The notes: a model not told the origin generated them from the sequence alone. Positions 53,505 through 62,404 are shown, counted from the stretch's first letter. The stretch: DNA of 64,000 nucleotides from Pirellulimonas nuda (GCF_007750855.1 NZ_CP036291.1:5022001-5086000); one strand, 5' to 3'. A program made the numbers and translations.

Positions 53505-54119
53505 CTAGGGGGACAGGCGGAGCCGCAGCTCTGCCGGCGTGTTGGCCTGGGGTGGGCCGTCCGCGGGTCCGGTCCACGGCTCGGCGTGCGCGCGCGATGC
53601 GGCCAGCGCCTGCTGCCACGACCGCACCCCCTCGGCGAGCAGCCGACGCAGCGTCTGGGTCCACCGCGTGTGCGCTACGCAGGGGAAGGGCTGCCACCGC
53701 CCGGCGGCCTGGTACGCAGCGGCTTCGAGCTCCGGCTCGGCCCAGTGGGCCGCGGCCAGGGGCGCCAGCCACTGGGGCTCGGGGCGAACCAGGTCGCACG
53801 AGGCGACCGCTACCAACCCTTCCCCATGCGACCGCCGCTGGTGGTCGAGCGCGGCGAGAACCCCGGTTAGCGGCCCCTCCCCCTCCGCTGCATCGGCGAT
53901 GCAATGGGCCCCGGGGAGCGCATCGGGGTGCATGAGCCTGCCTACCAAGGTGTACTGCCCCGAGGGGGCCCCCGGGGTGCCCAGCCGCGAGGGGGCACCC
54001 GGGGAGGACAGCCGCGACGCGACGTGCTCCGCCCACGGCCGGCCATCGACCGGGAACGAGGCCTTGTCGACGCCGAAACGACTGCTGGCGCCCCCGACCA
54101 GGATGTACAGCGGCAACAT
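53505..54119 (-). CDS. MobA-like molybdenum cofactor nucleotidyltransferase
   Basis: 204-aa MobA/IspD-fold protein. YILVGGASSRFGVDKASF is the nucleotide-binding signature (L-x-G-G-x-S-x-R-x-G-x-D-K), GPLTGVLAAL follows, and VAVASCDLV corresponds to the metal-binding Asp motif. Its expected role is attaching GMP to molybdopterin. Odd feature: residues ~36-54 contain a 9-residue tandem repeat, RL(S/G)(S/T)PGAPS, from a 27-bp DNA duplication. Divergent from the DUF7009-like gene. Other nucleotidyl acceptors are possible. Confidence 0.82.
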   Translation of the reverse strand: MLPLYILVGGASSRFGVDKASFPVDGRPWAEHVASRLSSPGAPSRLGTPGAPSGQYTLVGRLMHPDALPGAHCIADAAEGEGPLTGVLAALDHQRRSHGEGLVAVASCDLVRPEPQWLAPLAAAHWAEPELEAAAYQAAGRWQPFPCVAHTRWTQTLRRLLAEGVRSWQQALAASRAHAEPWTGPADGPPQANTPAELRLRLSP

Positions 54120-54297
54120 GGGCGGCTACCTGTCGCGGTGAGAAACACTATGTTGGCGGAGTGGGCGCCGGCGGGGTCGCTAGGCGTCTGCCCGGCGCCA
54201 ACCGGTCCGCTCCAGGACCCTCCGTTATCGAGGGCGTCTGGCCGACCGGCAAGCGGTGGATTGGCCAGTAGCCGATGCGTACACGAGGAACCCTCCG

Positions 54298-54696
54298 ATG
54301 AAGCTGCGGATCAAGGACAACTCTCTCCGGGTCCGGCTCGACCGCAAAGACCTGGCGGAACTATTGGCCGGGGGCCAGATCGAGAGCCGGCTGGCGTTCG
54401 GCCCGACCCCGGCCCAGCAGTTCACCTACGCGGTCGAGCTGACGCAAGACACGGCCGGCGCTCCGCGGGCCGACTACCGCGACGGGAGGATCGTCGTGTC
54501 CATCGGCGACGCCGCTGCGCGGGCTTGGTCCGACGGAGACCAGGTGGGTTTTGAAGTCCAGCAGCCAACCGAAGCAGGCACGGTGCGGCTGCTGGTAGAG
54601 AAAGACTTCTCCTGCATCGAGCGCCCCGCCGACCAAGCCGAAGACGACGCCTGGGCGTTCCCAAACCCCGCGACCCATCACTCGCAGGCGCAATAG
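54298..54696 (+). CDS. DUF7009-like conserved protein
   Basis: 132 aa. MKLRIKDNSLRVRLDRKDLA begins it, then FTYAVELTQDTAGAPRADY, GRIVVSIGDAAARAW, and the diagnostic LLVEKDFSCIERPADQAED ending in a PNP motif. This pattern matches a small uncharacterised family (DUF7009 as I recall it), mostly beta. ATG 54298 has GAGGA nine bases upstream. It lies divergently next to the MobA-like gene; a link to molybdenum metabolism is only suggested by this position. Confidence 0.8.
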   Translation: MKLRIKDNSLRVRLDRKDLAELLAGGQIESRLAFGPTPAQQFTYAVELTQDTAGAPRADYRDGRIVVSIGDAAARAWSDGDQVGFEVQQPTEAGTVRLLVEKDFSCIERPADQAEDDAWAFPNPATHHSQAQ

Positions 54697-55277
54697 CAAT
54701 CGGGTCCGGCAACGCGGACCACGAAAAAGCCGGCGACCAGAACCGATCGAGAGCGGGCCATACGGCGTGCCGGACGCCGGCCGGCGTGGGTGGTCTTCCG
54801 AGGGGGCGCCGGATTCTGATCGAAAAAAGTTGACTCCGCGAGCAATAGAGAATATACCAAACAGCAGTGGTGCCGGTCGGTGCGGTCTTGCGGGTTACGC
54901 CGGCTGGTTTGGGCTGCTCACGACTTTTCGTATCTGCTTTTCATCGCGTACCTATCCTCCACGGCGCAGGTCGGGGCCGCCACGGCGCTAGTCGGGTCGT
55001 GTGAGTCAGACCCTGCTTTGGGCCGCCGTTTTGCGGGGCGTTGCTACTTGCCTCAAGGACAGGCATGCCACACCGGGAGTTTCGCCGGGCCAACCTCGGC
55101 CGGCGGGCGAAGAAGCGTTCGCTTGCCTGCTGTGCGGGGGCAATAGAAGCGGCGGCTACAACCTCGGTTCGGAGGTTCCTTTTCGACTAACTGTTCACTC
55201 TACGCCAGGCATTCCCCAACGACCCTAGGTCGGACCACGGGCCGGGGAACAAGGCCGTCTTATCACGAGGGAAAAAA
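54697..55277. other. Long leader/intergenic region of the PEP-CTERM polyprotein
   Basis: 581 bp. A good promoter sits at 54830-54858, implying a leader of about 410 nt before ATG 55278. The leader contains AACCTC-GGTTC-GGAGGTT (about 55164-55181) and several GC-rich stems, and ends in a GAGGGA Shine-Dalgarno. No riboswitch class recognised; open frames in it lack start signals. Confidence 0.45.
54830..54858 (+). promoter_or_regulatory. Sigma-70-like promoter for the PEP-CTERM polyprotein
   Basis: TTGACT (54830-54835), 17-bp spacer, TATACC (54853-54858), in a locally AT-rich patch preceded by GAAAAAAG. Confidence 0.55.
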
Positions 55278-58220
55278 ATGGGCTCGACCGCGACTCGCCA
55301 CCCACTGTTGGTTCTGGGGGCAGCCTGTGCGCTGCTGATCTACTTTCAAGGCGCTGCGCAGGCGGTGCTGGTCCACCACTGGACGCTCGATGAAGACCCG
55401 GTCACTGGCACTGCCGTTGACATCGCCGGCGCCTCCAACGGCACGATCGGGTCCGCGGTTACCTCGGCGCCGGGAATCATCGGCGACGCGTTCCAGTTCA
55501 CCGGCGGGAACCCGAACTCTGAGGTGTCGATCCCGGCGTTTTCTGCGGCCGGCCTTGAGCAGATAACCGTCGCTTTCTGGATGAATCCCACCGCCAACAC
55601 CACAACGACGGGTTTCAAACGCGTCATTTCAGCGGCCGATGGTTTTGAGATCATTATCCAACAGAACACCGGCCAGCTTGGCAACAACCTCTATACAAAC
55701 GGGAGTGCCTATCCGTTGACCCCCGACCCTGTGGTCGAGAACCAGTGGATCCACGTCGCCATGACCTCAAACCTGGACGGCTCCGGCGCCGGCCCGCAGC
55801 AGATCTACGTCAATGGTCAGCTCGTCGCCGACACGCCCCCGCTGGCCAAGGACGCCTTCGCCGGGGGCGAGCTTAAGTTTGGGCACCGGCCGGGCGTCGG
55901 CGACAACCAACGCTACACCGGCCTGCTGGACGACATCCGCATCTACAACGAAGTTCTCTCCGCACAAGACATTATGGACTTGGCGGCTGTCGGGCTGCCC
56001 GACCCGCTCACCCTGGTGGTGAACACCACGACCGGCGCCGTCTCGATCAAGAATGGCAATACCGTCGCGCTCAACCCCATCGGGCTGGGCTTCTACAAGA
56101 TCGACAGCGCCGCCGGTGGGCTGAAGACCGACGACGCCAGTTGGAACAGCCTGGCCGACCAAGGGATCGACGCGGGGGGCTCTGCGCTGGGCGACTTCAA
56201 CGGCGATAGCTCGGTAGACGCCGCCGACTACACCGTGTGGCGCGACAACCTCGGCCAGACCGAAGGGGACCTGCTGGGGGGCAACGGCAACGGCGGCACG
56301 GTCGACGCGACCGACTACGAACTCTGGAAGACGCACTTTGGCGAGTCTGGCGGCGGGGGCGGGCCCGGCAGCGGCTGGGACGAGTCCGGCGGCTCGAACG
56401 CCATGCAGCTAATCGAGCTGCGCCTCGCCGGGGCAAGCTCCATCGAAGCGGGCCAGAGCCTCTCGCTCGGCCAGGCCTACAACACGTCCATCGCCGACAT
56501 GAACCTATCCTTCTCCTACTCAGGGGCTTCGGGCGCCATGATCAACGGATTGGTGGAATACGTCGCCGGCCCAGCAACCGCCGGCGTCGCGACCCCAGAA
56601 CCCGGCTCGCTGGCTTTGCTGTTGCTGGCGGCGCCCCTGCTGGCGGTCCGCAGAAAGAAGCTGGCCGCGGCCCTGGCGTTCTGCTTGGCGCCGCTGCTAC
56701 TGGCCGGCCAGGCCCAAGCCGTCGAAGTCCACCGCTACACGTTCAACGACGGCACAGCCAACGACTCGATCGGCGGCGCGACGTTCAACGGCGTCTTGGT
56801 AAATCCGCAAGGGATCAACCGCTTCGCCGCGGGCCAACTCAACCTGACCGGCAACAACGGCGCCTTCAACTCCGCGATCGCGGCCGGGCAGGACTATACC
56901 CTGTCCACCGCCCGCGGCGCCTACGTCGACCTGCCCAACAACATGATCCGCGACGCGGTAGTGTTGCCAGACGGGACCGCCGGCAACCAGGCCGGGGCCG
57001 TTTCGTTCGAGACTTGGTACACGGTAGACACGATCCGCACCAGCGCCCGTGTGTACCATTTCGGAAACCAGAACGGGGGCGCCGAAGATTCGGCCACCGT
57101 GGGCACCGGCGGAACCGGCACCTCCGACATAGGGCTCGAGCCCTCGGGCAACAACATGGACGTGCTGCGGGTGCAGTCGCGCTTCAACCAAACCGCGGCC
57201 GTCGCGACCATCCTCGACGCCCCGGCCCCCTCTCCCCCGGGCGTTCAGCAGCACGTGGTCGTCACGTACGACCATGACGATCTTTCGGCGGGCCCCAACG
57301 GCACGACGAAGGTCTATATCAACGGCGCCCTCGAGATGACCGGACTTATCCCGGGCGACCCCGCGACCGGCGGGCTCTTCCTCGACGCGTTCGAGTCGGC
57401 GGGCGACATCAACAACTGGTTGGGCCGCTCGATGTTCAACAACAACCCATTGCTCGACGCGGCGATCAACGAGTTCCGCGTCTACGATCACGCGATGACC
57501 TTGGCCCAAGTGCAGAGCAGCAACACGGCCGGCCCCACCCTGGCGGGAACACCCAAGGCGCCGACCCTGTTTGTCGACCGGGCGACCGGTGGGGTCACGC
57601 TTGTCAACGAAGAGGCCTCGGCGTTCGAGGTGACCAGCTACACCATCAGTTCGGCCGCCGGCAGCCTCAACCCGGCCGGATGGACGTCGATCCATGACTC
57701 GAGCGCGTCGTGGACCGAGCAGTCCAACACCAGACTGAAGCTGATGGAATCGGAAACCGGCGCCGGCACGGCCGGAAACCTGGCGCCGGGAGTACCGCTC
57801 AGCTTGGGCGCGGCCTACCAGAAGTCTCCCTTCCAGGACCTGACGTTCGATTACAAGCTGAGCGACGGCACGATGGGCGCCGGTTTCGTGAAGTACACCG
57901 GCGCCGGGATCGGCCGCAGCGACCTGAACGCGGACGGCAGCCTCACGATCGCGGACTGGGAGATCTTCCTGGCCAACAATTACACCAGCCTGACCGGGTT
58001 GTCCGCGACCGCGGCCTACCTCAAGGGAGACCTCGACTTCGACCTCGACAACGACTTCGACGACTACCGCCTGTTCCAGGCCGACTATGACGCGGCCAAC
58101 GGCGTGGGCGCCTTCGCGGCGCTCGGCGCCAGCGTGCCCGAGCCGTCGTCGATCGTGCTGGCGGCGCTCGCACTGGGCCTCGTCGCGCGTCGCCAAGGGT
58201 GGCGCCGGGCGCAGGCTTAA
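55278..58220 (+). CDS. Fused double LamG/dockerin/PEP-CTERM exported polyprotein
   Basis: 980 aa composed of two similar secreted proteins in one frame. Half 1: signal peptide, LamG-like domain (LVHHWTLDEDPVTG...LDDIRIYNEVLS), small beta domain interrupted by a dockerin-like pair (DFNGDSSVDAADYTVW, GNGNGGTVDATDYELW), then a complete PEP-CTERM sorting signal at residues 440-461 (PEPGSLALLLLAAPLLAVRR). It runs straight into a second signal peptide, KKLAAALAFCLAPLLLAGQA, with predicted cleavage before V482. Half 2: LamG-like (VEVHRYTFNDGTANDS...INEFRVYDHAMT), the same beta domain, a dockerin-like segment (DLNADGSLTIADWEIF) and a second PEP-CTERM (VPEPSSIVLAALALGLVARR). No in-frame start codon lies at the junction. 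Processing by exosortase and signal peptidase could release two mature proteins. Confidence 0.88.
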   Translation: MGSTATRHPLLVLGAACALLIYFQGAAQAVLVHHWTLDEDPVTGTAVDIAGASNGTIGSAVTSAPGIIGDAFQFTGGNPNSEVSIPAFSAAGLEQITVAFWMNPTANTTTTGFKRVISAADGFEIIIQQNTGQLGNNLYTNGSAYPLTPDPVVENQWIHVAMTSNLDGSGAGPQQIYVNGQLVADTPPLAKDAFAGGELKFGHRPGVGDNQRYTGLLDDIRIYNEVLSAQDIMDLAAVGLPDPLTLVVNTTTGAVSIKNGNTVALNPIGLGFYKIDSAAGGLKTDDASWNSLADQGIDAGGSALGDFNGDSSVDAADYTVWRDNLGQTEGDLLGGNGNGGTVDATDYELWKTHFGESGGGGGPGSGWDESGGSNAMQLIELRLAGASSIEAGQSLSLGQAYNTSIADMNLSFSYSGASGAMINGLVEYVAGPATAGVATPEPGSLALLLLAAPLLAVRRKKLAAALAFCLAPLLLAGQAQAVEVHRYTFNDGTANDSIGGATFNGVLVNPQGINRFAAGQLNLTGNNGAFNSAIAAGQDYTLSTARGAYVDLPNNMIRDAVVLPDGTAGNQAGAVSFETWYTVDTIRTSARVYHFGNQNGGAEDSATVGTGGTGTSDIGLEPSGNNMDVLRVQSRFNQTAAVATILDAPAPSPPGVQQHVVVTYDHDDLSAGPNGTTKVYINGALEMTGLIPGDPATGGLFLDAFESAGDINNWLGRSMFNNNPLLDAAINEFRVYDHAMTLAQVQSSNTAGPTLAGTPKAPTLFVDRATGGVTLVNEEASAFEVTSYTISSAAGSLNPAGWTSIHDSSASWTEQSNTRLKLMESETGAGTAGNLAPGVPLSLGAAYQKSPFQDLTFDYKLSDGTMGAGFVKYTGAGIGRSDLNADGSLTIADWEIFLANNYTSLTGLSATAAYLKGDLDFDLDNDFDDYRLFQADYDAANGVGAFAALGASVPEPSSIVLAALALGLVARRQGWRRAQA

Positions 58221-58590
58221 GCACCACCGTCCGAGAAGATTGGCTGCCGTTGGACTTCTAGTCCGCCAAGCATTCGCCGCAACCACTCTCCACGAGGCGC
58301 TCCAGGCGGGCAGCGTGGGGAGTGGACGCGTGCGGATCCAGCGGCCGGCCAAGACCGGACTAGACCGTCGGCTGTTTGGCGCCCGACGTCTCGTTGATAG
58401 CAGAACCCGTCGGGCGCATGCCGGCGGGATTCAGACGCTCAACGCGCCTCATTCGCCCTCCGCGGGCGCCCTCCGCGGGCGGTCCAAGCCGATCGCCCCC
58501 CTCTCCCACGCACACGCCGGCGCCGCCGCAATCCGCCGCTTGGCAGCAAGCACGGTCGTGGGGCGGCGTTGCGCGCGGGGGAGTGAAGAG
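58221..58590. other. Intergenic region after the polyprotein gene
   Basis: 370 bp without a gene. It holds the 10-bp stem at 58379-58417 and a small tandem duplication (CCCTCCGCGGGCG, near 58457-58482) before the tRNA-Val gene. Confidence 0.45.
58379..58417. terminator. Hairpin downstream of the polyprotein gene
   Basis: GCGCCCGACG (58379-58388) and CGTCGGGCGC (58408-58417) pair perfectly over 10 bp with a 19-nt loop. It is 160 bp past the stop and has no T-run, so it may be a dispersed GC-rich repeat unit rather than a terminator. Confidence 0.4.
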
Positions 58591-58664
58591 TGGGCGATGA
58601 GGGACTCGAACCCCCGACTTCCTCGGTGTAAACGAGGCGCTCTAACCAACTGAGCTAATCGCCC
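58591..58664 (-). tRNA. tRNA-Val (anticodon TAC)
   Basis: Reads GGGCGAT at the 5' end, pairing with ATCGCCC, discriminator A. D-arm GCTCAGTTGGTTAGAGC. Anticodon arm CCTCG-TTTACAC-CGAGG with TAC. T-arm with GGTTCGAGTCC. 74 nt, no variable-arm extension, CCA not encoded. Confidence 0.96.
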
Positions 58665-58801
58665 CGAGGTCTGGCGATGGTAGCCCGTCGCCGTTTACAG
58701 TGTCAATCGCTTGCGGCGGATTGTTCGGAACTTCCGACGCCGGGCCGGGGGGACCCTGCGATCGGCGCCCCGTGGTGGTTAACCCTGTCGGCGAGGCTTC
58801 A

Positions 58802-59749
58802 ATGGACTTGATTACGATTTGCGACCCGGCCACCGGGGCCGAGGCGACCGTGGCGCCCGGGCGGGGGATGAACTGCTTTCGCTGGACCGTGCCGACCGGG
58901 CGGGGGCCTTGGGACGTGCTGTGGGCCGAGCCCGGGTTCGAGTCGGGGGCGGGGCGGCCGTCGGCCAGCGGCGTGCCGTTGTTGTTGCCGCACCCGGGGC
59001 GGATCGACGCCGCGCAGTTCGAGTTTGGCGGCAAGACCTACCAACTGGAGCCGAGCGACGCCCACGGCAACGCCATCCACGGGTTCGTCCACCGGCGTGC
59101 TTGGCGGGTGGTGGAGTCGCTCCCGGCGGAGGTGACCGGCGAGTTTCAACTTTCGCGCGACGCGCCGGAGGACCTGCCGCGGTGGCCGAGCGATTTCCGG
59201 GCCCGCGTGCGGATGCGTATCGCAGCGGGCAGGCTCACGACCGACATCCAGGTCGAAAACGCGGGGCAGGCGGACCTGCCGTTCGCGTTGGGGACGCACG
59301 CCTACTTTCGCGTGCCGCTGGAATCGGCCGGCTCGCGGGCCGACGTTGAGCTGTTTGCGCCGGCCGACCGCGAGTGGCTGCTGGATGGGCGGATGCTGCC
59401 GACCGGCGAGCTGCGCCCCTTGGACGCCGACTGCGATTTGCGCCAGGGCGTGGGGCTCGAGAGCCGTCCCTTTGACAACCCGTTCGCCGCGGCGCCGTTC
59501 ACCGAGGGGGTGAGCGGCCTGCGTGACCGCCGGACGGGCCGCACGCTGAGCCAGCGTTGCGGCGAGGAGTTCACGTGCTACGTGGTGTACACGCCGGGGC
59601 ACGGCGAGGCGGTTTGCATCGAGCCCTGCACGTCCGTGCCCGACCCCTACCGGCTCGAGAGCCAGGGGGTAGCGGTAGGGCTGCGGGTGCTAGCCCCGGG
59701 CGAATCCTTCGCCACAACGATCGAGCTGCAAGCCGACCCCGCCGACTAG
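58802..59749 (+). CDS. Aldose 1-epimerase family protein
   Basis: 315-aa beta-sandwich mutarotase. The catalytic His pair is in NAIHGFVHRRAW and LGTHAYFRVP, and the catalytic Glu in AVCIEPCTSVPDP. PLLLPHPGRIDAAQFEFGGK is the usual N-terminal region. ATG 58802 has GAGG six bases upstream; an upstream in-frame codon at 58700 is not supported. It acts on free aldoses (galactose or glucose) or hexose-6-phosphates; the substrate is open. Convergent with the haem-protein gene across a 217-bp palindromic repeat. Confidence 0.92.
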   Translation: MDLITICDPATGAEATVAPGRGMNCFRWTVPTGRGPWDVLWAEPGFESGAGRPSASGVPLLLPHPGRIDAAQFEFGGKTYQLEPSDAHGNAIHGFVHRRAWRVVESLPAEVTGEFQLSRDAPEDLPRWPSDFRARVRMRIAAGRLTTDIQVENAGQADLPFALGTHAYFRVPLESAGSRADVELFAPADREWLLDGRMLPTGELRPLDADCDLRQGVGLESRPFDNPFAAAPFTEGVSGLRDRRTGRTLSQRCGEEFTCYVVYTPGHGEAVCIEPCTSVPDPYRLESQGVAVGLRVLAPGESFATTIELQADPAD

Positions 59750-59965
59750 CGGGGGTGTGTCCGCTGCGCGGACGGGGCTGGGGGCTCGCCGCTGCGCGGC
59801 TGTTCGCCTTCGGCGAACGGGGCTAGGGGACGCGCTGCCGCGAACGCCAACGGCAAAAGCCGCTGCAACGCGGCAGCGCGTCCCCCAGCCCCGGGCCGAA
59901 GGCCCAGTTCGCCGCGGCGAACGAGCCCCGAGCCCCGTCCGCCGTAGGCGGACACACCCCCAGCG
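59750..59965. repeat. GC-rich ~200-bp palindromic repeat, copy A
   Basis: Both ends carry CGGGGGTGTGTCCGC-type sequence in inverted orientation, followed inward by GGACGGGGCT(G/C)GGGGCTCG and nested mini-hairpins (TTCGCCTTCGGCGAA, GGGCCGAAGGCCC, TTCGCCGCGGCGAA). It fills the space between two convergent stop codons. Confidence 0.8.
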
Positions 59966-60376
59966 TTAGTTCGACTCCGATTCCTTCGGCTCTTCCTTGG
60001 CCTCGTCCACCGAGCCGAAGGGGAGCTTGCCCGCGGCGATCATCTCGCCGTAGGTGGGGCTCTTATCGTCTTTCGGGTCGGAGTGCATCTCGTTGACCTT
60101 CTTGATGGTCTCGATGATCTTGGCGTCGTCCTTCTGGTCGGCCTTGCCGATCTCGCCGACGAAGTGGATGCCGTACACGTTGTGGTGGTGCTTGCTCTTG
60201 CCCTGGTGGCAGGTCCAGCACTTGGCCTCTTTCACGATGACGTCTTTGTACTCCTGGTCGCAATCTTCCAGGCAGGTGTTGATCCACACCTTGAAGAACG
60301 TCGGGAAGGCGCTCGCCTTGCCGGTGAGTCCCAGGACTGCGCACGCAGCGGCAGCCAATACAAAAGCTCTCAGCAT
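59966..60376 (-). CDS. Exported monohaem c-type cytochrome-like protein
   Basis: 136 aa with a signal peptide (MLRAFVLAAAACAVLGLTGKASA). One haem-binding CxxCH occurs in AKCWTCHQGKSKHHHN, flanked by a His-rich stretch that could supply a further ligand. An earlier CLEDCDQEY adds two cysteines. The C-terminal 45 residues are charged (DPKDDKSPTYGEM...DEAKEEPKESESN). The open frame upstream through the tRNA-Leu gene is an artefact, so ATG 60376 is used. It probably carries electrons or senses redox in the periplasm; the partner is unknown. Confidence 0.88.
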   Translation of the reverse strand: MLRAFVLAAAACAVLGLTGKASAFPTFFKVWINTCLEDCDQEYKDVIVKEAKCWTCHQGKSKHHHNVYGIHFVGEIGKADQKDDAKIIETIKKVNEMHSDPKDDKSPTYGEMIAAGKLPFGSVDEAKEEPKESESN

Positions 60377-60459
60377 GGGGTGTCCTCTAGGATCTGCGGC
60401 AAGGATGTTACGACACCGCCGGGGCCGCTGCCCGGTTGTCGGCGGTCGTTTTCTAGTAA

Positions 60460-60541
<82 letters not shown>

Positions 60542-60578
60542 GTGTGGGGCAAGTATAGCTTAGCCCGTGCTGCTTCGC

Positions 60579-60743
60579 AGCGGGGTGTGGCCGCTTTGCG
60601 GCCGGGGCTGGGGGCTCGCCGCTACGCGGCTGTCCGCTGGCGCGGACGGGGCTGGGGACGCGCAAGCGGATAGGAAGCGATAATCGCCGCCGACTCGCCT
60701 GCGCGTCCCCCAGCCCCGTCCGCCGCAGGCGGACACACCCCCG
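60579..60743. repeat. GC-rich palindromic repeat, copy B
   Basis: Left arm GCGGGGTGTGGCCGC then GGGGCTGGGGGCTCGCCGC. The right arm, read on the minus strand, begins CGGGGGTGTGTCCGCC directly after the oxidoreductase TAG stop. Shorter than copies A and C. Confidence 0.75.
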
Positions 60744-62105
60744 CTACAGCACGACGGTTTTTCCGGGGATGGCTACCGGGTAGCGGCCGTCGGCGTCGGG
60801 CTGGACGGGCGCCTCGGCGTCCCAGGCCAGGGTCTTGGGGCCCAGGCTGAGGGTCGAGTTGAGGGCGTCGTCCCACTTGACCACCTTGCCGCCGTAGGTG
60901 GCCATACGGCCCATGATGGCGGTCATAGTGCTGTGGGCGCCCTGCTCTACCTCGTTGGGGATATCCCCGTTGCGGAGGCTGGTGATCAGGTCGAGCTGCT
61001 CTTGCTGGTGGCCGCTGACGCCGGGGCCGCGGTACCGCCAGGCGGGCTTGCCGTCTGCGCCGTAGATCATTGCGCGGGCGATGTTGGCGGTCCCCTTCGT
61101 GCCGTGGGCGAACTCGCCCACCTGGTTCCAGGTGCCCGGGATGTGGCGGCACTGGCTCATCATGGTGGCGCCGTTGCCGTAGGGGGTGTCGCCGTAGGTG
61201 AACTCCACGAAGTGGTGGTCGTACACCTGGCCGGTGTCCTTGCTGGTGCGGACCTGGCGGCCCCCCATCCCGTTGGCCTCGACCGGGTGGGTCCCCATCA
61301 GCCAGTTGCTGACGTCGATGTTGTGGATGTGCTGCTCAACGATGTTGTCGCCGCCGCACCAGGTGAAGTAGAACCAGTTGTCGGTCTGGTACTCCATCTC
61401 TGTCTGGCCCGTCTTCCGTGGGCGGACCCACAGGCCGTCGTTGTTCCAGTAGACCCGCGTCAGCACGATGTCGCCGATGGCGCCGTCCTGCAGACGCTTG
61501 ATCGTCTCGATGTAGCTGGGCTCGTGGTGGCGTTGCAGGCCGACGGCGACCGCTAGGTTCTTCTGCTTCGCCTTCTCGCCCACCTCTAGCACCTTGCGGA
61601 TGCCGGGGGCGTCGGTGGCTACGGGCTTCTCCATGAAGACGTGCTTGCCGGCTTCGATCGCGGCCTCGAACTGGGCGGGACGGAACCCCGGGGGGGTCGC
61701 TAGCACCACCAGGTGGCAGTCTGCGTCCATCACCTGCTTGTAGGCGTCTAGGCCGATGAACTGACGGTCCTTCGGCACGTCCATCAGGTCGCTGGCAGAC
61801 TTGCCCAGCTCGTCCGCCTTCTTGCCGGCGGCGGCGGTAAGCTGCTTGTGGCTGCCGCTGAGGCGGTACTCAAACGCGTCGCCCATCGCGACCAGCTTCA
61901 CCGGGCCCTGGGCCTCGAAGAGCTGCTGCAACGCCCCGGTCCCCCGGCCGCCGCAACCGACCAGCCCGATACGGATCTCGTCCGACCCCGCAACTTTCGC
62001 CGCGCGGGCGATGCTCAGCTGCGACGCAGCGGCGACGCCGGCGGCCGCCGCGGCCGAAGCGCCCAGAAAGCTGCGGCGGTCGGTCTGGTTCGATTCTTGG
62101 TGCAT
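60744..62105 (-). CDS. Tat-exported Gfo/Idh/MocA family oxidoreductase
   Basis: 453 aa. The Tat signal contains DRRSFLGASAAAAAGVAAAS. The Rossmann domain begins IRIGLVGCGGRGTGALQQL and has VFMEKPVATDAPGIRK with the catalytic EKP Lys. The C-terminal half (NWFYFTWCGGDNIVEQHIHN, QVGEFAHGTKGTANI) follows the family's substrate domain. Such secreted Gfo/Idh/MocA proteins are greatly expanded in Planctomycetes and probably process sugars or glycans using a tightly bound nicotinamide cofactor. Both flanks carry copies of the GC-rich palindrome. Substrate unknown. Confidence 0.93.
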   Translation of the reverse strand: MHQESNQTDRRSFLGASAAAAAGVAAASQLSIARAAKVAGSDEIRIGLVGCGGRGTGALQQLFEAQGPVKLVAMGDAFEYRLSGSHKQLTAAAGKKADELGKSASDLMDVPKDRQFIGLDAYKQVMDADCHLVVLATPPGFRPAQFEAAIEAGKHVFMEKPVATDAPGIRKVLEVGEKAKQKNLAVAVGLQRHHEPSYIETIKRLQDGAIGDIVLTRVYWNNDGLWVRPRKTGQTEMEYQTDNWFYFTWCGGDNIVEQHIHNIDVSNWLMGTHPVEANGMGGRQVRTSKDTGQVYDHHFVEFTYGDTPYGNGATMMSQCRHIPGTWNQVGEFAHGTKGTANIARAMIYGADGKPAWRYRGPGVSGHQQEQLDLITSLRNGDIPNEVEQGAHSTMTAIMGRMATYGGKVVKWDDALNSTLSLGPKTLAWDAEAPVQPDADGRYPVAIPGKTVVL

Positions 62106-62191
62106 GCCGTTGATCCTCAGAAAAGTTTAGGTTTGCCGGTCGAATGAGATGCCCCAATTCTAGCAACATCACGCGGCCGAGGTAAAGCAAC

Positions 62192-62404
62192 TGGGGAGGC
62201 GCGGCTGGCGCCGCGGGGGCTGGGGGTTCGCCGCTCCGCGGCTGTCCGCCTACGGCGGACGGGGCTGGGGGACGCTCAAGCGATGGGGCAACCGCTTGAC
62301 GTGCCCCCATCGCTTGCGCGTCCCCAACCCCGGGCCGCAGGCCCAGTTCGCCGCGGCGAACGAGCCCCCAGCCCCCGCGGCGTTAGCCGCGCCTCCCCCC
62401 CCCG
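62192..62404. repeat. GC-rich palindromic repeat, copy C
   Basis: Starts GGGGAGGCGCGGCTGGCGCC and ends with its inverted partner directly before the TAG of the vWA gene (62407-62405, minus). It shares the nested TTCGCCGCGGCGAA and GGGCCGCAGGCCC mini-hairpins and GGGGCTGGGG blocks with copy A. Confidence 0.78.
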
